Shown here: in pieces, positions 1-11,767 of the stretch
How positions within the stretch are numbered: position 1 is the first letter of the stretch
How the letters are laid out: each line of letters starts with the position of its first letter
Assembly: GCA_013423325.1 (NCBI GenBank)
Contig: BLJB01000003.1
Location: 496,001 to 560,000, forward strand
DNA: 64,000 nucleotides
Direction: 5' to 3'
Source: Usnea hakonensis
Lineage: Eukaryota > Ascomycota > Lecanoromycetes > Lecanorales > Parmeliaceae
Notes under the pieces: model-generated
Database searches by the model: none
Told to the model about the DNA's origin: nothing
What the model saw: the letters and a program-made list of their open reading frames with translations, nothing else
Translations under genes and position numbers: made by a program

Positions 1-353
1 AAAGTTCTCTCCTTTGACCTTGACATTTGCCATTCCGTCTCCTTTGCCCTGCCTCTCCTTCCTCGTCTTCTCTTTCCTCCCGGTACCCATCTTGATAGCT
101 GGGACGCAGCTCACAGCTGCTATTGTGTGCTATTGGCGTCACTCCCACTCATTCCATAGGCGAGTTGACACTGCTGCCTTGTGTCGTTGGCTGCAATATT
201 GGGTAAAGAACCATGACAGACAGAATTTCGTGGGGTGCTCAGTGGTGGAGCATAACTTTTTTTGCGCTAGGCGAATCATTACGCCGGCCCGCTCCTGCCC
301 TCGAGGTCAGAGCACCGACAAGTTTTACGAAACGCTTCATCATTGAAGCAATC

Positions 354-1280
354 ATGCCTCCGCGACTTGTGAACCCTCAGTGCTCCTACCGAATCCGCCA
401 ATGCATCAACAACACCAAACCACCCACCTTCAGCACCTCCCCCACCACCCACGCTCAAATCCCCCCCTCGTCGCCCAACTTCATCGAAATCCCGCGCCTC
501 GTCCAACCCAAACAGCCCTTCCCCATCCAAATAAAAGGCGTCCTCCCTCCCCCCCGCCAAATATTCCCCCGCCGGAAAAAAGGCCAGCCCCCCAAATCAT
601 CCCCCGCCTACCTCGCCGCCGTGACCCCCGAACCCCTCGTCGACAAAACCACCCGCAAAGACGACGACTTCGTGAGCTGGAAAGCGCGCCAGTCCGCGTT
701 CCGGCGGAGGAATCTGAGGGAGGGGATTGTGGAGCTGAGTCAGAAGAAGGTTGAGAGGGATAGGAGTAATAGTTTGAGAGCGCAGAGGAATTATAGGATT
801 AGGGAAAAGCTGCTCTACGCGCCTGATCGTGAAGATGTGCGGCTTACGACCCCGTCTGTCCTCTCGACTCAGCGGCCCATGAAATATCATAGTCTTCCTG
901 ACCCCGCGCGCGCTGCTCGTGTAGAGGCTAAGAGGCAGGCCGTCGCTACTATGGCGGCTATGAGGGAAGAGAATCGCCGAAACGCTTTACATAAACTGTA
1001 TGTCAATGCGGGGGATTTCATCACGACGGAGAAGAAGCTGGATGGGGTGATTGAGCGCGCGTTTGATGATGAGAGTCAGTTCCGGAATGATAATGCGGAG
1101 GGGGTAAATGTTTGGAATTTGGGGTTCCCGGAGACGGTGCAGCAGTTGTTGGGGAAGACGGATCGGAGGGGGAGGCAGTCGGCGTTGGATAGTGCGGAGG
1201 GGAATGAGGTGGTTACGAGGGAGAGGATGAGGAGGATTGGTGAGGAGTTGACGGGGGGGAAGATGATGGAGGGGAGGTGA
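354..1280 (+). CDS. Probable mitochondrial small-subunit ribosomal protein mS26 (PET123-like)
   Basis: A single-exon protein of about 308 residues. The frame stays open upstream to an ATG at 213, but the ATG at 354 is preferred because a basic, Pro-rich, presequence-like N-terminus begins there (MPPRLVNPQCSYRIRQC). Residues near 90-160 hold the recognisable part: an SSPAYLAAVTPEPLV segment, then a basic helical stretch with WKARQSAFRRRNLREG and a coiled, Arg/Glu-rich region, as in the mS26/Pet123 subunit of the mitoribosome. A role in mitochondrial translation follows only if this family call is right; no catalytic motif is expected. The coding strand is strongly C-rich before about 700 and G-rich after it. 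The call rests on remembered family resemblance; an unrelated basic coiled-coil protein remains possible. Confidence 0.5.
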   Translation: MPPRLVNPQCSYRIRQCINNTKPPTFSTSPTTHAQIPPSSPNFIEIPRLVQPKQPFPIQIKGVLPPPRQIFPRRKKGQPPKSSPAYLAAVTPEPLVDKTTRKDDDFVSWKARQSAFRRRNLREGIVELSQKKVERDRSNSLRAQRNYRIREKLLYAPDREDVRLTTPSVLSTQRPMKYHSLPDPARAARVEAKRQAVATMAAMREENRRNALHKLYVNAGDFITTEKKLDGVIERAFDDESQFRNDNAEGVNVWNLGFPETVQQLLGKTDRRGRQSALDSAEGNEVVTRERMRRIGEELTGGKMMEGR

Positions 1281-1812
1281 GGGGGTTGCGGTGGTTGTGG
1301 GGAGACGAGAGTTTGTCTGGCTTAGATTCTGGGTTTTATCTTTTGTACATAGGTGGCATCTAGGAATCAGAGCTTCCTTCTTGGCCAAGTCCACACCATC
1401 GCACCCTTCTGCTCCTGACAAGCCTTCGAACTCGTCGTCTACTGCAAGGCTACTAGAGTAGAACAGCACAAGCGGCCTATAAACCAAGACATACCGATCC
1501 AGTAGCTACCATTTACCACAACAAGACCATAGTCCAGCCACCACGCCTTCTCCTTCGAACACTTATTCCCTACATACATGAACCCAGTCTCTTCATCCTT
1601 GTCCAGCCCTTCATGTTTGTCGGATTCTAGAATAGTAGACTCCAGTGTCCAGCAAGGCCTAAGTGGCTCTCTATGGCTCACAACAAGCTGGATAAACATG
1701 ACGCTGATGACTTTGAGTTTCGGATATCAGATAGGTGAATCCATTCCATCGTCCATGGCCCCAATCTCCTGTGCACCATATCACTTGCAGCAAACCAAGA
1801 ACACTTCTCGGC
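1281..1812. other. Intergenic, convergent gene ends
   Basis: This stretch lies between the stop of the mS26-like gene and the stop of the membrane protein gene on the other strand. Short open frames are present on both strands, but none has a recognisable protein signature or splice context. It is best read as two 3' untranslated regions facing each other. Confidence 0.5.
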
Positions 1813-3944
1813 TTATACGCCACCTGCATAAAGTCTGTCCAAGATCAAATCCCCTTTACCATGTGGTTGAGCCAAGCCAAAAGCAATATGGCCTGCGCCA
1901 TCTTCTGCAGCGACATCCTGCAATTTGACTTCCAGGTCCTTGAAGAGCCTCGCCCTATCTAAGCCATCCAAGGTACAACCTCCAGGCGGAAGGTCGATGT
2001 ATGGATTATCGCGAGTCATCGTACTGACATATCCTAGAATTCTAGGACCACGTGCCCTGTATTTGACAATCGCACCGCACATCCCGCATACTAGGAGTAA
2101 AGTCGATGCGATAAACAAAATGGCCGCCCACACTTTGTTGCAGACATATACATCTGTAAATTTCGTCACCGTGGTCGAAGTTGTGTTGAACGTGCCATGG
2201 TAACTTTCGGCAAGAGCTTCGTCGAGAGCAGGGATATTGCTTGGAAGATTTCCGGTCTGATACCATGGTACGAGATTGCACTGGTAATAAGTGTTGAAGA
2301 CTACAGAAAACCGCTCGCTGAACAAGTCATCAGACAACCCTGCAAGACTAACCTCGCCAGTAAAATTCGACGCGAGCGATTCCATTGTAGGGTCCGCAAG
2401 AAAATATTCTGTAGGTGTCGAGCTGCCTTCATGCGCACCGCTGCCGCCTGACATGGGCCAGTATTCTTCAAAATTGTACGCGCCTGTTCCATAGAACAAC
2501 GGCGTGTAACCGGGCGGGCGCCGATCGAATCGTGATCGGCGGATATTTGTCACGCTGCAGGATCCATGATCGCATGTTATGTTTGATTCGACGCTCGAAC
2601 GTGTCAAAGTGCAATTGGCGATGAATGAGTCATCAACGTCCAGGTTAGAAACGGCGTTGAAATTGACCCCCCATGGTTTCACGGTAGGATAAGAGGTCTG
2701 GTTGGGTAAAAGCTGTGGGTATGCCGAGATCGATGTATTACGGACGAAGCCTAGAGAAAAGCCTCCCTTAATGATCCGCTTTCAAATGTAGAGCATGAAA
2801 TGTTTGGGCAATCCAGAACCATGTAGAGGGACTCCACGTAGAAATGATAGGATCCGTTTTTCCTGATGTCATCTATGGGCAGACCAACTAGCGAGGAATA
2901 TGATGTGTTCCCAGGGTGAACGTCATACCACCCGTCGACGTCGCTCTTGCTTGTAGATTCCAAATTTTCAATTGCCGGAATTTTCACGTTTGCCCAGGTA
3001 TCTGTAGGTGAAGCTTGGCCAGCTAACGGAGTCAGAAGGGCCGATAAGTAGAGCGCATTGATCAAGTCAATGTAGAAGGGAACGGAATCCCCGCCTAGAC
3101 CAAGGAGAGACAGGTAACCGGGGGCAAGATATGAAATGTTCTGAACGGACGAGGTTGAATGTTGCCTTGTACCAAGTAATCGGAGGGATGCCTGACCTCC
3201 GAGCGGTGAGAGGGCCCACAGTGCGATGAAACCGATCCTGAGTATGTCAAAAGTGCGAAGCAAGAATTGCATCTCGACGGTACCAAAAATCGTCAGGCTT
3301 CCCATCAATTGCTCCAATGTCTTGAGAGACGAATTAGCGAAAGCGATGCTTTGATGAGCCATTAAAATTACTTACACACAATTTTGCGCCGCGCTCAGCA
3401 TGATAAGATGCAAGCGACCTCAACGATCTTCCAACGATAGCAGCAAAGAGGATTGGAAATATGGTAGGACCCTAGCAGAGGTCAGGCAAAGGTGCTGGTC
3501 TCTGACGGGCTCCAAGATACCAGAGTGGTCGCAGCTTTGACTCTGTCACCGCGGGTTCCTATGGGCGAGCCCGACAAACATATCGCTACGATACTCAGGA
3601 CTAACATTGTCAGCCAGTGAGCACGGACATTTGAAGGCTCATTTTCGAGTGCTTCGCACTGAACGAGACTTGCCTATAAACAACAGCGGGATCAGGGAAA
3701 TGGCGGAATCTAGTGCCAAAAGGCCTGCTTTCTCGCAGCCCCGATTTCCCAAACTGCTGGCGGGCCCAGGCCAGCCTTTGATTACCAGCGTTCCCCCGTG
3801 CGGTTGCTCTTCGACTGTGTCTTGGCTTTCTTTCAGGGGAGCCTCATCGTATGAGCCAAATTCTGCTTGCACTGGCAGCAACTCAATTGTAGAGGCATCA
3901 TCCTTCAATAGTATAGAGCGGGTACGCTTTCGAAATCGCTCCAT
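1813..3944 (-). CDS. Fungal multi-pass membrane protein with large N-glycosylated ectodomain
   Basis: A multi-exon gene. The first exon starts at ATG 3944 and encodes an acidic cytosolic N-terminus and a first membrane segment (LALDSAISLIPLLFI). A middle exon around 3390-3480 carries PTIFPILFAAIVGRSLRSLA. The exon at about 3360-2750 carries TLEQLMGSLTIFGTVE and the characteristic ALWALSPLGGQASLR. The ectodomain is rich in N-glycosylation sequons and paired Cys, followed by a last membrane helix (AAILFIASTLLLVCGMCGAIV) and a short cytosolic tail. The architecture matches a large fungal family of unknown function, probably at the plasma membrane. Near 2751 the frame ends in TAG while the continuation (GFVRNTSISAYP) lies in another frame. 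A splice solution exists only by deleting a conserved-looking CPNISC segment, so this may be a frameshift. The first intron would need a GC donor. Confidence 0.55.
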
Positions 3945-5688
3945 ACCCGGAGCAGTATCCTAAAGCTTGGCGAAATGGGTAATGCTGGAAAGCTATGCAG
4001 TCTGATATCACTGACGACCGACTTTGAATGAGAGAGGGACCAGAGGGTGAGAAGAGCGAAGGATAATAAGAGGTGAGTCTGGCCATTGAAATTCTTCTCA
4101 GGTACAGAAGCAGCGCGTTGGTACATGTCTAATGTATGGGGTGGAGATGGCGCCACATAGATTATGTGGTGCGACATGATTCGGAAGTGCACCAGTCAAT
4201 GATGCATGGCTTTTAAGACTTGCCCAGAAAGAGCATGAATTTTTCCGATTCGCGGAGTGACTAGACCTCGATTAGGCCTCTGCTCCTGGAAGAAACCCCC
4301 AATTCTGACTTATGGACTGGGTGTGTAGCAGTCACCTCAACTGTGAAACAGGTCGATGAGCGGTGGAGAGATGCATGATGTAGGCAATCACCTGTAGAAA
4401 TGTCTCAAGTTGCGTGGTCATGATTCATAGACGAGTCTTGACTTCGGCTTACGTGTGCAACTTTCCTGATGCGCTTGATTTGTGAAGTACGAACAGACAC
4501 ATGCCATATCATCACTAGCATCGGTCAGACTCGAATGAGATCAAGGTCGACGGTCAAGGCAAAGGAAGGAGATTGTATGGACGAGTACTGTCTTCTTTGA
4601 CAGAGAATAGACGCATTGTAAGAGGCTAAAGGATCTTACTTCCGGCAAATCTACCTTATGCATCGGGCTTCGGGCCGTGCAATGAGGAAGTAGCCTTATA
4701 CGGAGGTATGAATTGTTTTAGTCATAGGTATGTATCATCATTATTGTAGCAATAGGGAAATTGTAAGATACAGATCACAAATGCTAAATGACCGCCATAT
4801 GAAGGTAAGTAATGTAAGGTACCTAAGGTACCTTACCTTAAGGAAATTATGTGGGTTGAATTATTTGGTGCATCGGCTAGACCCGAAATGATTAGCTCAA
4901 AAGCCCAGTTGATAGTCTAGAACCTTAGTTCAGCTTACCTTGTCCTGCAGCCCCCAAACACGATGCCTGATCATCTCAAGCTATATGCTCCGTGCTCCAT
5001 GCTCTAGGTCTAATATTAGATGACATCTGCATCTTCATTTTACATGGGATAAGGTTGTCAGAACAGAACGAGCCACTTCTCACACGCAGATCCTACTGTA
5101 TATCAGAGTGGTGAGTGCTTGAGCTATTGCCTTGCATTGCCTTACTGCCAAGACCTACTCGACTGGATTTTTCTGAGCAGTAAATAAGCCGCCCCAAATC
5201 CCTCGAAATGGCCAGAATAGGCGACGACTTCTGAAAAAAGAGACGTGCCATGCATGCATAAGCGACCCCTGCGACCACGTTCTGTGGCCGTACGCCTTGC
5301 GTACTGTGTGACTGGCTTCAAAGTCTGATTGGACGGTCAGAGATGGATCAATGCCAAGGTTAACGCCTCCGTGCGTGCTGCTGACCACTCTTTCCTGAAA
5401 TGGCACCTCTTTCTCATCTTGTGTATGGCCATAATGCACCATATCAAAGCGGCATTTCCCGCAGGTGCACCTCTATCTTCGGCGCATCTCGTAAGATGTT
5501 TACTCTTCAACCCGCTGTAGATATCTGCAGCCTCGTCGTATGCGCAGAACAGGCCATCGCTTATTTTAATGTCACCTCGCCCCCTCGTCTTGACCCCTTT
5601 GGAAAAACTCTTGATTTACTGAATTCTCCCCTTGATCTTATTCGAAATTTACACTTTCCTTCTGCAACACGATTTGCAGAGATAAAAC
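3945..5688. other. Intergenic region, 1.7 kb
   Basis: No gene is supportable here; the open frames at 5093-5780 have no domain or splice logic. Around 4807-4843 there is a nested inverted motif built from GGTACC and TAAGGTA units. Similar TACCTTACCT strings recur in gene-free DNA near 26830 and 31290. The region presumably holds two divergent promoters, for the membrane protein to the left and the surface protein to the right. Confidence 0.4.
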
Positions 5689-6695
5689 ATGCGTCTCTCA
5701 TTGCTCATTACACTGTTTTCGTCTTGCGTGTCAGCTTTGATCATATCGCCTCTCATTACACCTGCTCCACGGCTTGCTGATCGCCAGGCTGCCGAAAATA
5801 TCTGTGGTTATTACTCAGACATTGGTCTAAGTGTGTCTTTCGGAATTCATCTTATCTATGTGTAATGCTGAGAGGTAAAAAGTCAGCACGCTTTCCTGTG
5901 CCATCGGCACGCCATGCTTGGTGGACACGTTCACGTCACCCGCAGTGGGCTATTGTTCTAATACTGATAATCTTCCCGTCACGACAATCTACAAGTACGG
6001 CTATTGGCCTGTTGGAGGATGCGGTCCTGGATCTGCGTGTTGGTACGACCTAGAGAATGCCAGTGTGAGAAGCACAGCGTATAAGCTAACGAGAAAGCCC
6101 GCTCGACAACCCTGATATAGTGAAGTTTCTGTTTAATGGCGGCGCAACCGTCTTCCTGGGCTGTAACACGGCACCTTTCACATACAACGCCTTCTTCTCA
6201 AACGCGGCCGGCGTTGCGGCATCATCGACACCTGCCGCAGTTCAAAATCCAGCTGTAGTCACAGCCAAGACTACATCTCTGCCTGGAGCGACCAACCATC
6301 TCGCCTCGAGCAATACCCCCTTCACGAATTCAGACCTTGCCGCGACCTCAGTGTCACCATCCCCATCGCAAACATCCTCCTCATCCGCCTTTTCCAGTAA
6401 GACAACCACAACGATAATAATCGTTGCGGCTGCGGTGGCCTTTGCCAGTGGGGTGGTGTTTCTGTGGTTTCTGTTACTGGCCTGGAAGGTCCACCAGTCG
6501 CATAGGCACCCCAAGCAGCCACAGTACTCTCCTCTCTCTAATCAAGCTTCGACCGCCTCGCTTCATTCGGGTCAGCCGGTGAAGGAAAAGACTACGCTTA
6601 GCAAGTGGGCAAAGATCGCGACGGTCATCAGCCCGATCTTTGCGATTATTGGGTTGATTGTGGCGATATACTTTGGACTTCGGCCGGCGAAATAA
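5689..6695 (+). CDS. Cys-rich, Ser/Thr-rich single-pass surface protein
   Basis: Three exons. The first starts at ATG 5689 with a signal peptide (MRLSLLITLFSSCVSALI) and an early CGYYSD motif. The second runs from about 5883 to 6063 and encodes a Cys-rich domain with CAIGTPC and YWPVGGCGPGSACWYD. The third starts at 6120 after a CTAAC branch site and an ATAG acceptor. It encodes a Ser/Thr-rich stalk, a membrane helix (IIIVAAAVAFASGVVFLWF), a basic cytosolic segment and a further hydrophobic stretch near the C-terminus. This order resembles fungal cell-surface sensors with a Cys-rich head, O-glycosylated stalk and one membrane span; no WSC or CFEM signature is clear. The exact edge of intron 1 (about 5831-5882) is inferred from frame. 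Function unknown. Confidence 0.6.
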
Positions 6696-7524
6696 TGGGG
6701 AATTGTTTTCAATTGCCTTGGAGTAAGGTGTAGCGGACGTGGGTCCTATGGTGTTCATCATCTTTAATGTTATGGTCTTGTGGGATGCGCAAGTGTCATG
6801 CGCTGTCTTCCCCGTTTGTTGGGAATATGTACAATGGTGACGAGTAGTCTCGGTATAACTGTGTCATCAACAATTCTTTCATGATAATCACGCTCATAAG
6901 AGCATATTGACAAGGCCCAGTTCATAACCCAGTCTTATTTACCTCATCCTAAAACATCTCGGCAGCCTTTCTTTCATGAATTTCTTTTGACGGAAAAATA
7001 GGGCATTTGTAGAAGACATTCTTGGGGTTGATAAGATTTGAGAGATTTCTTGAAAAAAATACTTTTTTGGTGAGGAGGTTTTTTAATAGGTAGGGTCAGT
7101 TGAATAAAAGGGGTTGTGTTTCGGTCGCTTTCCCGCGGATAGTTGATGGTGTTGAGAATGTACCAATTCTTGGGATAGTTTGATGGTGTTGAGGGTATGG
7201 AGGGATAGAGGAGTGTAGATGATAGCTAATGGTGAGCAATTTTTGGAAGTGACTGTGAATGTGACTTCGTGATGTGGAAATGATGTGAAGTTGGGCTCGG
7301 AATTTAGATAGAGCTCTGATTCACACAGACCTCAGCTCTGTTTTCCAAACATAATTTTTACCATCGCAGTCACATCATCACATGGACTCAGTCAGCTAGC
7401 ACTGTGCGGGATCACTTCTACATTGACAACACTTCTACATAGACAACACTTCTACAACTATCTCTCTTCATTTCCCTCTCAGCCATACTCGACCCCAGAG
7501 AAAAAAAAAACATACTTGTCAACA
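6696..7524. other. Intergenic region
   Basis: No coding signal. The end nearest the BTB gene has a pyrimidine-rich stretch and a tandem ACTTCTACATxGACAAC element (about 7414-7450), then a poly-A run just before the ATG at 7525, which fits a fungal promoter and 5' untranslated region. Confidence 0.4.
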
Positions 7525-8402
7525 ATGGCGGATTCGAATCCGGTATTCTCAAAAGGCTTCAATGCAGGCCTACAGCGGTAAGTGCTGGCCCAGCTTTTAC
7601 TTTGACGAGGCCCCTCACTCTGACCAATTTACAGCCTATTCAAAGCCAATGAAGGGGATGTAGTATTTGTCTGCGGGCCGCTGAAACAGAACGTCCACGG
7701 CTTGCTTCTAAGTGCTCGGTCGACAGTCTTCGATAAAATGTTGAACGGTCCCTACCAGGTATGATCATTGTCTCAAAAAAATTCACTTCCGACTAACAAT
7801 CCGTGTAGGAAAGCAGTGACAAGCGAATTGAGCTAAAGGAGCAGAATCCGTACTTGGCGGTTCGAATGCTGCAACAATTCTACACCTTCGATTACCCTGG
7901 TCACAAGATCAGAATCGGAGACGAAGAGGAACCGTCCCACGTTTCAGAATTGCACACACACGCCGGCATGTACGCCTTGGGTGACGAGTATGGTATCGAG
8001 GACCTCAAGGAAGAAGCTCTATGGAAATTCAAGAGAACCTTAGAGGCTAAGAAGGGACAGAAAGATGAGCTTGAATCGGTGGTCGGAGTCATACCTACCG
8101 TCTATGGGACCACTCCAGACAGCGATCGTGGTCTTCGAGATGCTGTCGTGACTTTTGGCGCAAACAACCTGGAGCGAATCAAAGATGTGTCCAATTTCAA
8201 GAGCGCTGTGACTCAGGCGCCGGCCTACATAGTCGAAGTACTACCCATATTTCTCCAGCGACTCGAAGCCGAAAAAAAGCGACACAGTGGAAACTGTGGG
8301 TACTGCGGCTCAAGAGGAATGTGGTCATTCGACCAAGTTAGATGCGGATTGTGTAAACAAAGCACAGCATTACCTTACGATGACATGGTGGATGCGTCTT
8401 AA
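7525..8402 (+). CDS. BTB/POZ domain protein with C-terminal CxxC pairs
   Basis: Three exons, with introns at about 7579-7634 (GTAAGT...ACAG) and 7760-7809 (GTATGA...GTAG). The spliced protein of about 257 residues starts MADSNPVFSKGFNAGLQRLF. It carries a BTB fold in residues about 25-120, with the usual GDVVFVCGP strand, the HGLLLSARSTVFDKML helix and the LYALGDEYGI-type helix (here MYALGDEYGIEDLKEEAL). The tail has two Cys pairs (CGYCGSRG and CGLCKQ), which may bind zinc. In fungi such BTB proteins are numerous and usually act as dimerisation or Cullin-3 adaptor modules; no partner can be inferred here. Start chosen because it opens the first exon after a promoter-like stretch. Confidence 0.8.
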
Positions 8403-8938
8403 TAAATTGTCCTTGCCCAAGCTTAAGCGTCTCATGACCCGTATCCCCGGCTCAATCACTATGTGGGCTATCGGAGGCTTGACGGAGGTGTTGGTGACCA
8501 CTGAGGAAAAAGCGAGGATCTGCGGCCAGACGAGATGATGGACGCATCTACATAGCAGCTTAGTCTAGCATGATGTCATACGGAACATCAAGCACTGAAA
8601 ACGCTTTCTGGCTCCCTATGATTCTTGTGATTGTGACTTCCTTCTTCAAGTGATGAGGTGTAGATGTCCTCGCAGTAACGTCAGGGTTACATCATTGTAG
8701 TCCGCTAGTTTCATCCGAGTTTCCCTAGAAGCGGAAATGACGACCATCGCAAGTCGCCAGGGAAAGATAACGTATCTATGCGATGGCACATTACAGCTTC
8801 CTGTTCCGCAATGTCCTACCTTTGAATCCCATTCTTTTTTGAAATCTGTCGGCCAAAGTAAAGTTCTGTCATCTCAGAAGCTCAACAAAGAGTGACAACG
8901 CGAAGGGTTGATTTCAGGTTCTGCTTGCTAAAGCCATA
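8403..8938. other. Intergenic region
   Basis: No coding signal. It separates the BTB gene stop from the start of the secreted two-domain protein and presumably holds the former's 3' end and the latter's promoter. Confidence 0.4.
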
Positions 8939-9997
8939 ATGTATCGGACGTGGGCGCTTGCTTCGATCCTCTTACAGTCTCTGAGTGCTCCAATCGTGAC
9001 GTCTCTTTCCTTGGCGAGGTCGGTGCCAGCAGCTAAAAAAAATCTCAGCCAACACACTAGAATACCGGAACCCTGTTCTACCCTTCAACTACTCAACTCC
9101 AATCACTCATTGTCACTTCAGGGAAACCTTACGTTTATCGCCTTTTATCACATTCCAGATACCACAATCGATTTGGAATTCGAATTGGGTACGCCACTCG
9201 ATTTTAATACAGTGATTGAGACCATAGAGCTCGCAACCGACAAGATAGCGATCGATGTAGCTCTCCATCCTGCTACGCCTATCACCAGTGGGTCCTTTAA
9301 ACAGCGCCATGAGGGTATGGTGATCAGAGTTCATCAGTATACGGATAAACAAATAACTTGGTCTCTATTGGACCTTTTGCTGTTGGGTATTCGGAAATTT
9401 TTTTCTCTGCTAGAAGGCGCGTGCGAATTGCAATTCGAAATTGACGTTGAGAATGATGGCAGGGTAGGATATGGATCGCTGTGGCACACCGGTTTGGAAG
9501 GCAAGGGTGTTGAAAAACGAGCTGTCAATGAAAATGCCCACCAGCTATCGATTCTAAATACCTCGAGGCCGGCCAATGCGGACCATATCTTCCCTCTTCA
9601 TCTGCCGGACGAACACTCCCTCATCTTTTCCTATCACTTCTTCAGCGAGACGATTCCTGCATCAGCACTATCCACGTGCTTCAGGCTCGCACGGCAGAGC
9701 ATCAGCACCAATCTTCAGCTTCGGCCGGACGAGGAGATCCCTGGCGGTGCGTTTCGGTCTAATCCGGACAGTAGCAGGGTTACAATTAGCATCGAGGCCT
9801 ATATCGGCAACGAAATTACTTGGCTTCTTTTAGATCAAATGCTCCGCGAAATGAGCGAAGATTTGATAGGTCGCCGTCCTTCATTCACATGCGAGTTTGA
9901 TATCGAGGTCTATCCTTATGAGGAAGCACATAGCCATGGATTTTTGCGGTATGATCTTGCCGCGACTTCCACTGCGGCTGAGGGGACTTCAGCTTAG
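8939..9997 (+). CDS. Secreted protein made of two tandem copies of one domain
   Basis: An intronless 352-residue protein with an N-terminal signal peptide (hydrophobic core at residues 5-24). Residues about 63-181 and 227-337 are two divergent copies of the same unit. Each has a beta-strand-like start (NLTFIAFYHIP / SLIFSYHFFSE), a central QITWSLLDLLL / EITWLLLDQML helix and a CELQFEIDVE / FTCEFDIEVY strand ending in G-(S/F)-L. A dibasic KR site lies between them at residues 193-194, where Kex2 could cut. I do not recognise the family. The size, secretion and isolation suggest an extracellular or effector-like protein, but that is inference. Confidence 0.7.
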   Translation: MYRTWALASILLQSLSAPIVTSLSLARSVPAAKKNLSQHTRIPEPCSTLQLLNSNHSLSLQGNLTFIAFYHIPDTTIDLEFELGTPLDFNTVIETIELATDKIAIDVALHPATPITSGSFKQRHEGMVIRVHQYTDKQITWSLLDLLLLGIRKFFSLLEGACELQFEIDVENDGRVGYGSLWHTGLEGKGVEKRAVNENAHQLSILNTSRPANADHIFPLHLPDEHSLIFSYHFFSETIPASALSTCFRLARQSISTNLQLRPDEEIPGGAFRSNPDSSRVTISIEAYIGNEITWLLLDQMLREMSEDLIGRRPSFTCEFDIEVYPYEEAHSHGFLRYDLAATSTAAEGTSA

Positions 9998-10809
9998 CTT
10001 TGCTTTGCGAACGACTCTTTCATCAACTCGCCGAGTCCGACAGCCTCAATAGCGGCCTTGTCCCAACACCATCGCTGTCATGCTTGTCCCTGATACTCCT
10101 GTCAGTCTCCTCATCATCTCTCTCAGAAACCGCATTCCATTCAGGGATATGGCGCTGGAATCTCAGTGGAGCTCGCAACAAAATTATCATCCGCCACGGA
10201 ACACAAGCAACTCTGCTATCAGCCAACAGCTGTCTCCAATACTAACATGCAGGCTCTAGTGCATGCGTACGAGGTGACGCAAGATCTAGCAAAATCGTCA
10301 CGTTGCAAGGCCTGAGAAATATGTTGAAGGAGCTTTGTGATATTCTGTGCACACAAGAGAAGCCGGGGAGCAGAGTGCTACTGTTTGATTGTTTCCTGGG
10401 AATGGACTTTTGTTTGGAAATATGCTGGGATTGGGTATGCTGATTATCGAGAACATGCGTTGTAACCTACGATTCTGTTTGGCAAACAAGATACTATATA
10501 TAGAAGTAAATGTTTACGCGAGACCTAAAACAGCCAGGATTCGAACCTTTACGGCCTCACTCCCCCACCGGCGAACGCAGGGACGCCTCGGAGTTAACAA
10601 AGTCTAATCCCCGAGTAGCCGTACTCGTATTTTAGCGCTCGTCACAGAAAAGTCAATGACGAGCATTTTGAGTTATCGATATCCACTTATGTTGACGTTC
10701 GCTTGCAACCAGTTGAGTTGCGATGGTCAGAACATACTCCCTTCAACTATGAAGATAAGACGGTGATCCTGCCCTCCACCTGGACCAGATAGATCTCACC
10801 AGCGCCTAC
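9998..10809. other. Intergenic region
   Basis: No convincing gene. Around 10531-10545 a B-box-like string (GGATTCGAACC on the plus strand) is present, but no cloverleaf can be folded around it. The right end is the likely promoter of the TLC-domain gene. Confidence 0.35.
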
Positions 10810-11767
10810 ATGCGGGACCCCATCCCAGCTCCCGCCTCGCTCATCCAACTCACCAACCCGCTAGCCCGCACCCTCTCCCTCCGAACCCTCCCCCTCCACG
10901 TCCACGAGATCCTCCCATCCTTCACCCTCTACACCTACCTCAACATCTACATCACCCCTCTCGCCTCCCGCCACTTCTTCCCCCACATCTACCCCAACCT
11001 CGACCGACGCACCAAAGTCAACTGGAACACCCGCGTCGTCTCACTATTGCAGTCATCCTGCATCAATGTGGCTGTGCTGGCGGTTATCTGTTTGGACAAG
11101 GAGCGCTGGGTGATGGGACCTAGGGAGAGGGTGTGGGGTTATACGGGCGCCGGCGGTATGCTGCAGGGGTTTGCGGCGGGGTACTTTTTGTGGGATTTGA
11201 TGATTAGTGCGGAGAATATGGATGTGCATGGGATGGGGGCGCTGGCGCATGCGGTGAGCGCGTTGGCGGTGTCGTTGTTGGGGTTTGTGAGTTGCTCACT
11301 CATCATCTATTGATCTGAGATTTGTTGTTCGAGAAACGACGAGCAAGGGGTGGAGGCTGACTGAAATCATTAATTACCAGCGACCGTTCTGCAATTACTA
11401 TGGCGTCAACTTCGTCCTCTACGAGCTCTCGACCCCTTTCCTCAACATTCATTGGTTCCTAGATAAACTCGGCATGACGGGCTCCACGGCCCAGCTCGTC
11501 AACGGCATCGCCCTCGTCACTACATTCGGAGCTAGTCGCCTCCTCTGGGGCACCTATCAGAGCGTCAGGATGTATCAGGATATCTGGCTCGCTTTTCAAA
11601 CGCCGGGGGGGTTGCCCGTACCGCCTTGGCTGGCGGTGGCGTATGTGGGTTGTAATTCGACGTTGAGCGTGTTGAATTTTTATTGGTTTGGGAAGATGGT
11701 TGGGGCGGTGAGGAAGAGGTTTGAGGGGGAGGGGAAGGGGGGTGATAAAGGGGGGATGAAGAAATGA
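10810..11767 (+). CDS. TLC (TRAM/LAG1/CLN8) domain membrane protein, TMEM56/TLCD4-like
   Basis: Two exons, 10810-11286 and 11381-11767, separated by a 94-bp intron (GTGAGT...CCAG) that keeps the frame; the product is about 287 residues. It has several membrane segments and the family's landmarks: WNTRVVSLLQSS near residue 60, GYFLWDLMIS in the middle, and after the intron RPFCNYYGVNFVLYELSTP, the usual helix with family-typical acidic and aromatic residues. The C-terminal tail is short, basic and Gly/Lys-rich. TLC proteins sit in the ER or plasma membrane and handle lipids; the substrate cannot be read from sequence. Both exons switch from C-rich to G-rich coding strand partway along (near 11060 and 11590). 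Confidence 0.75.

Noticed and set aside
10528..10620. tRNA-like B box (GGTTCGAATCC on the minus strand)
   Set aside because: Only two or three T-stem pairs form, no A box or anticodon arm is placed correctly, and no acceptor stem matches.
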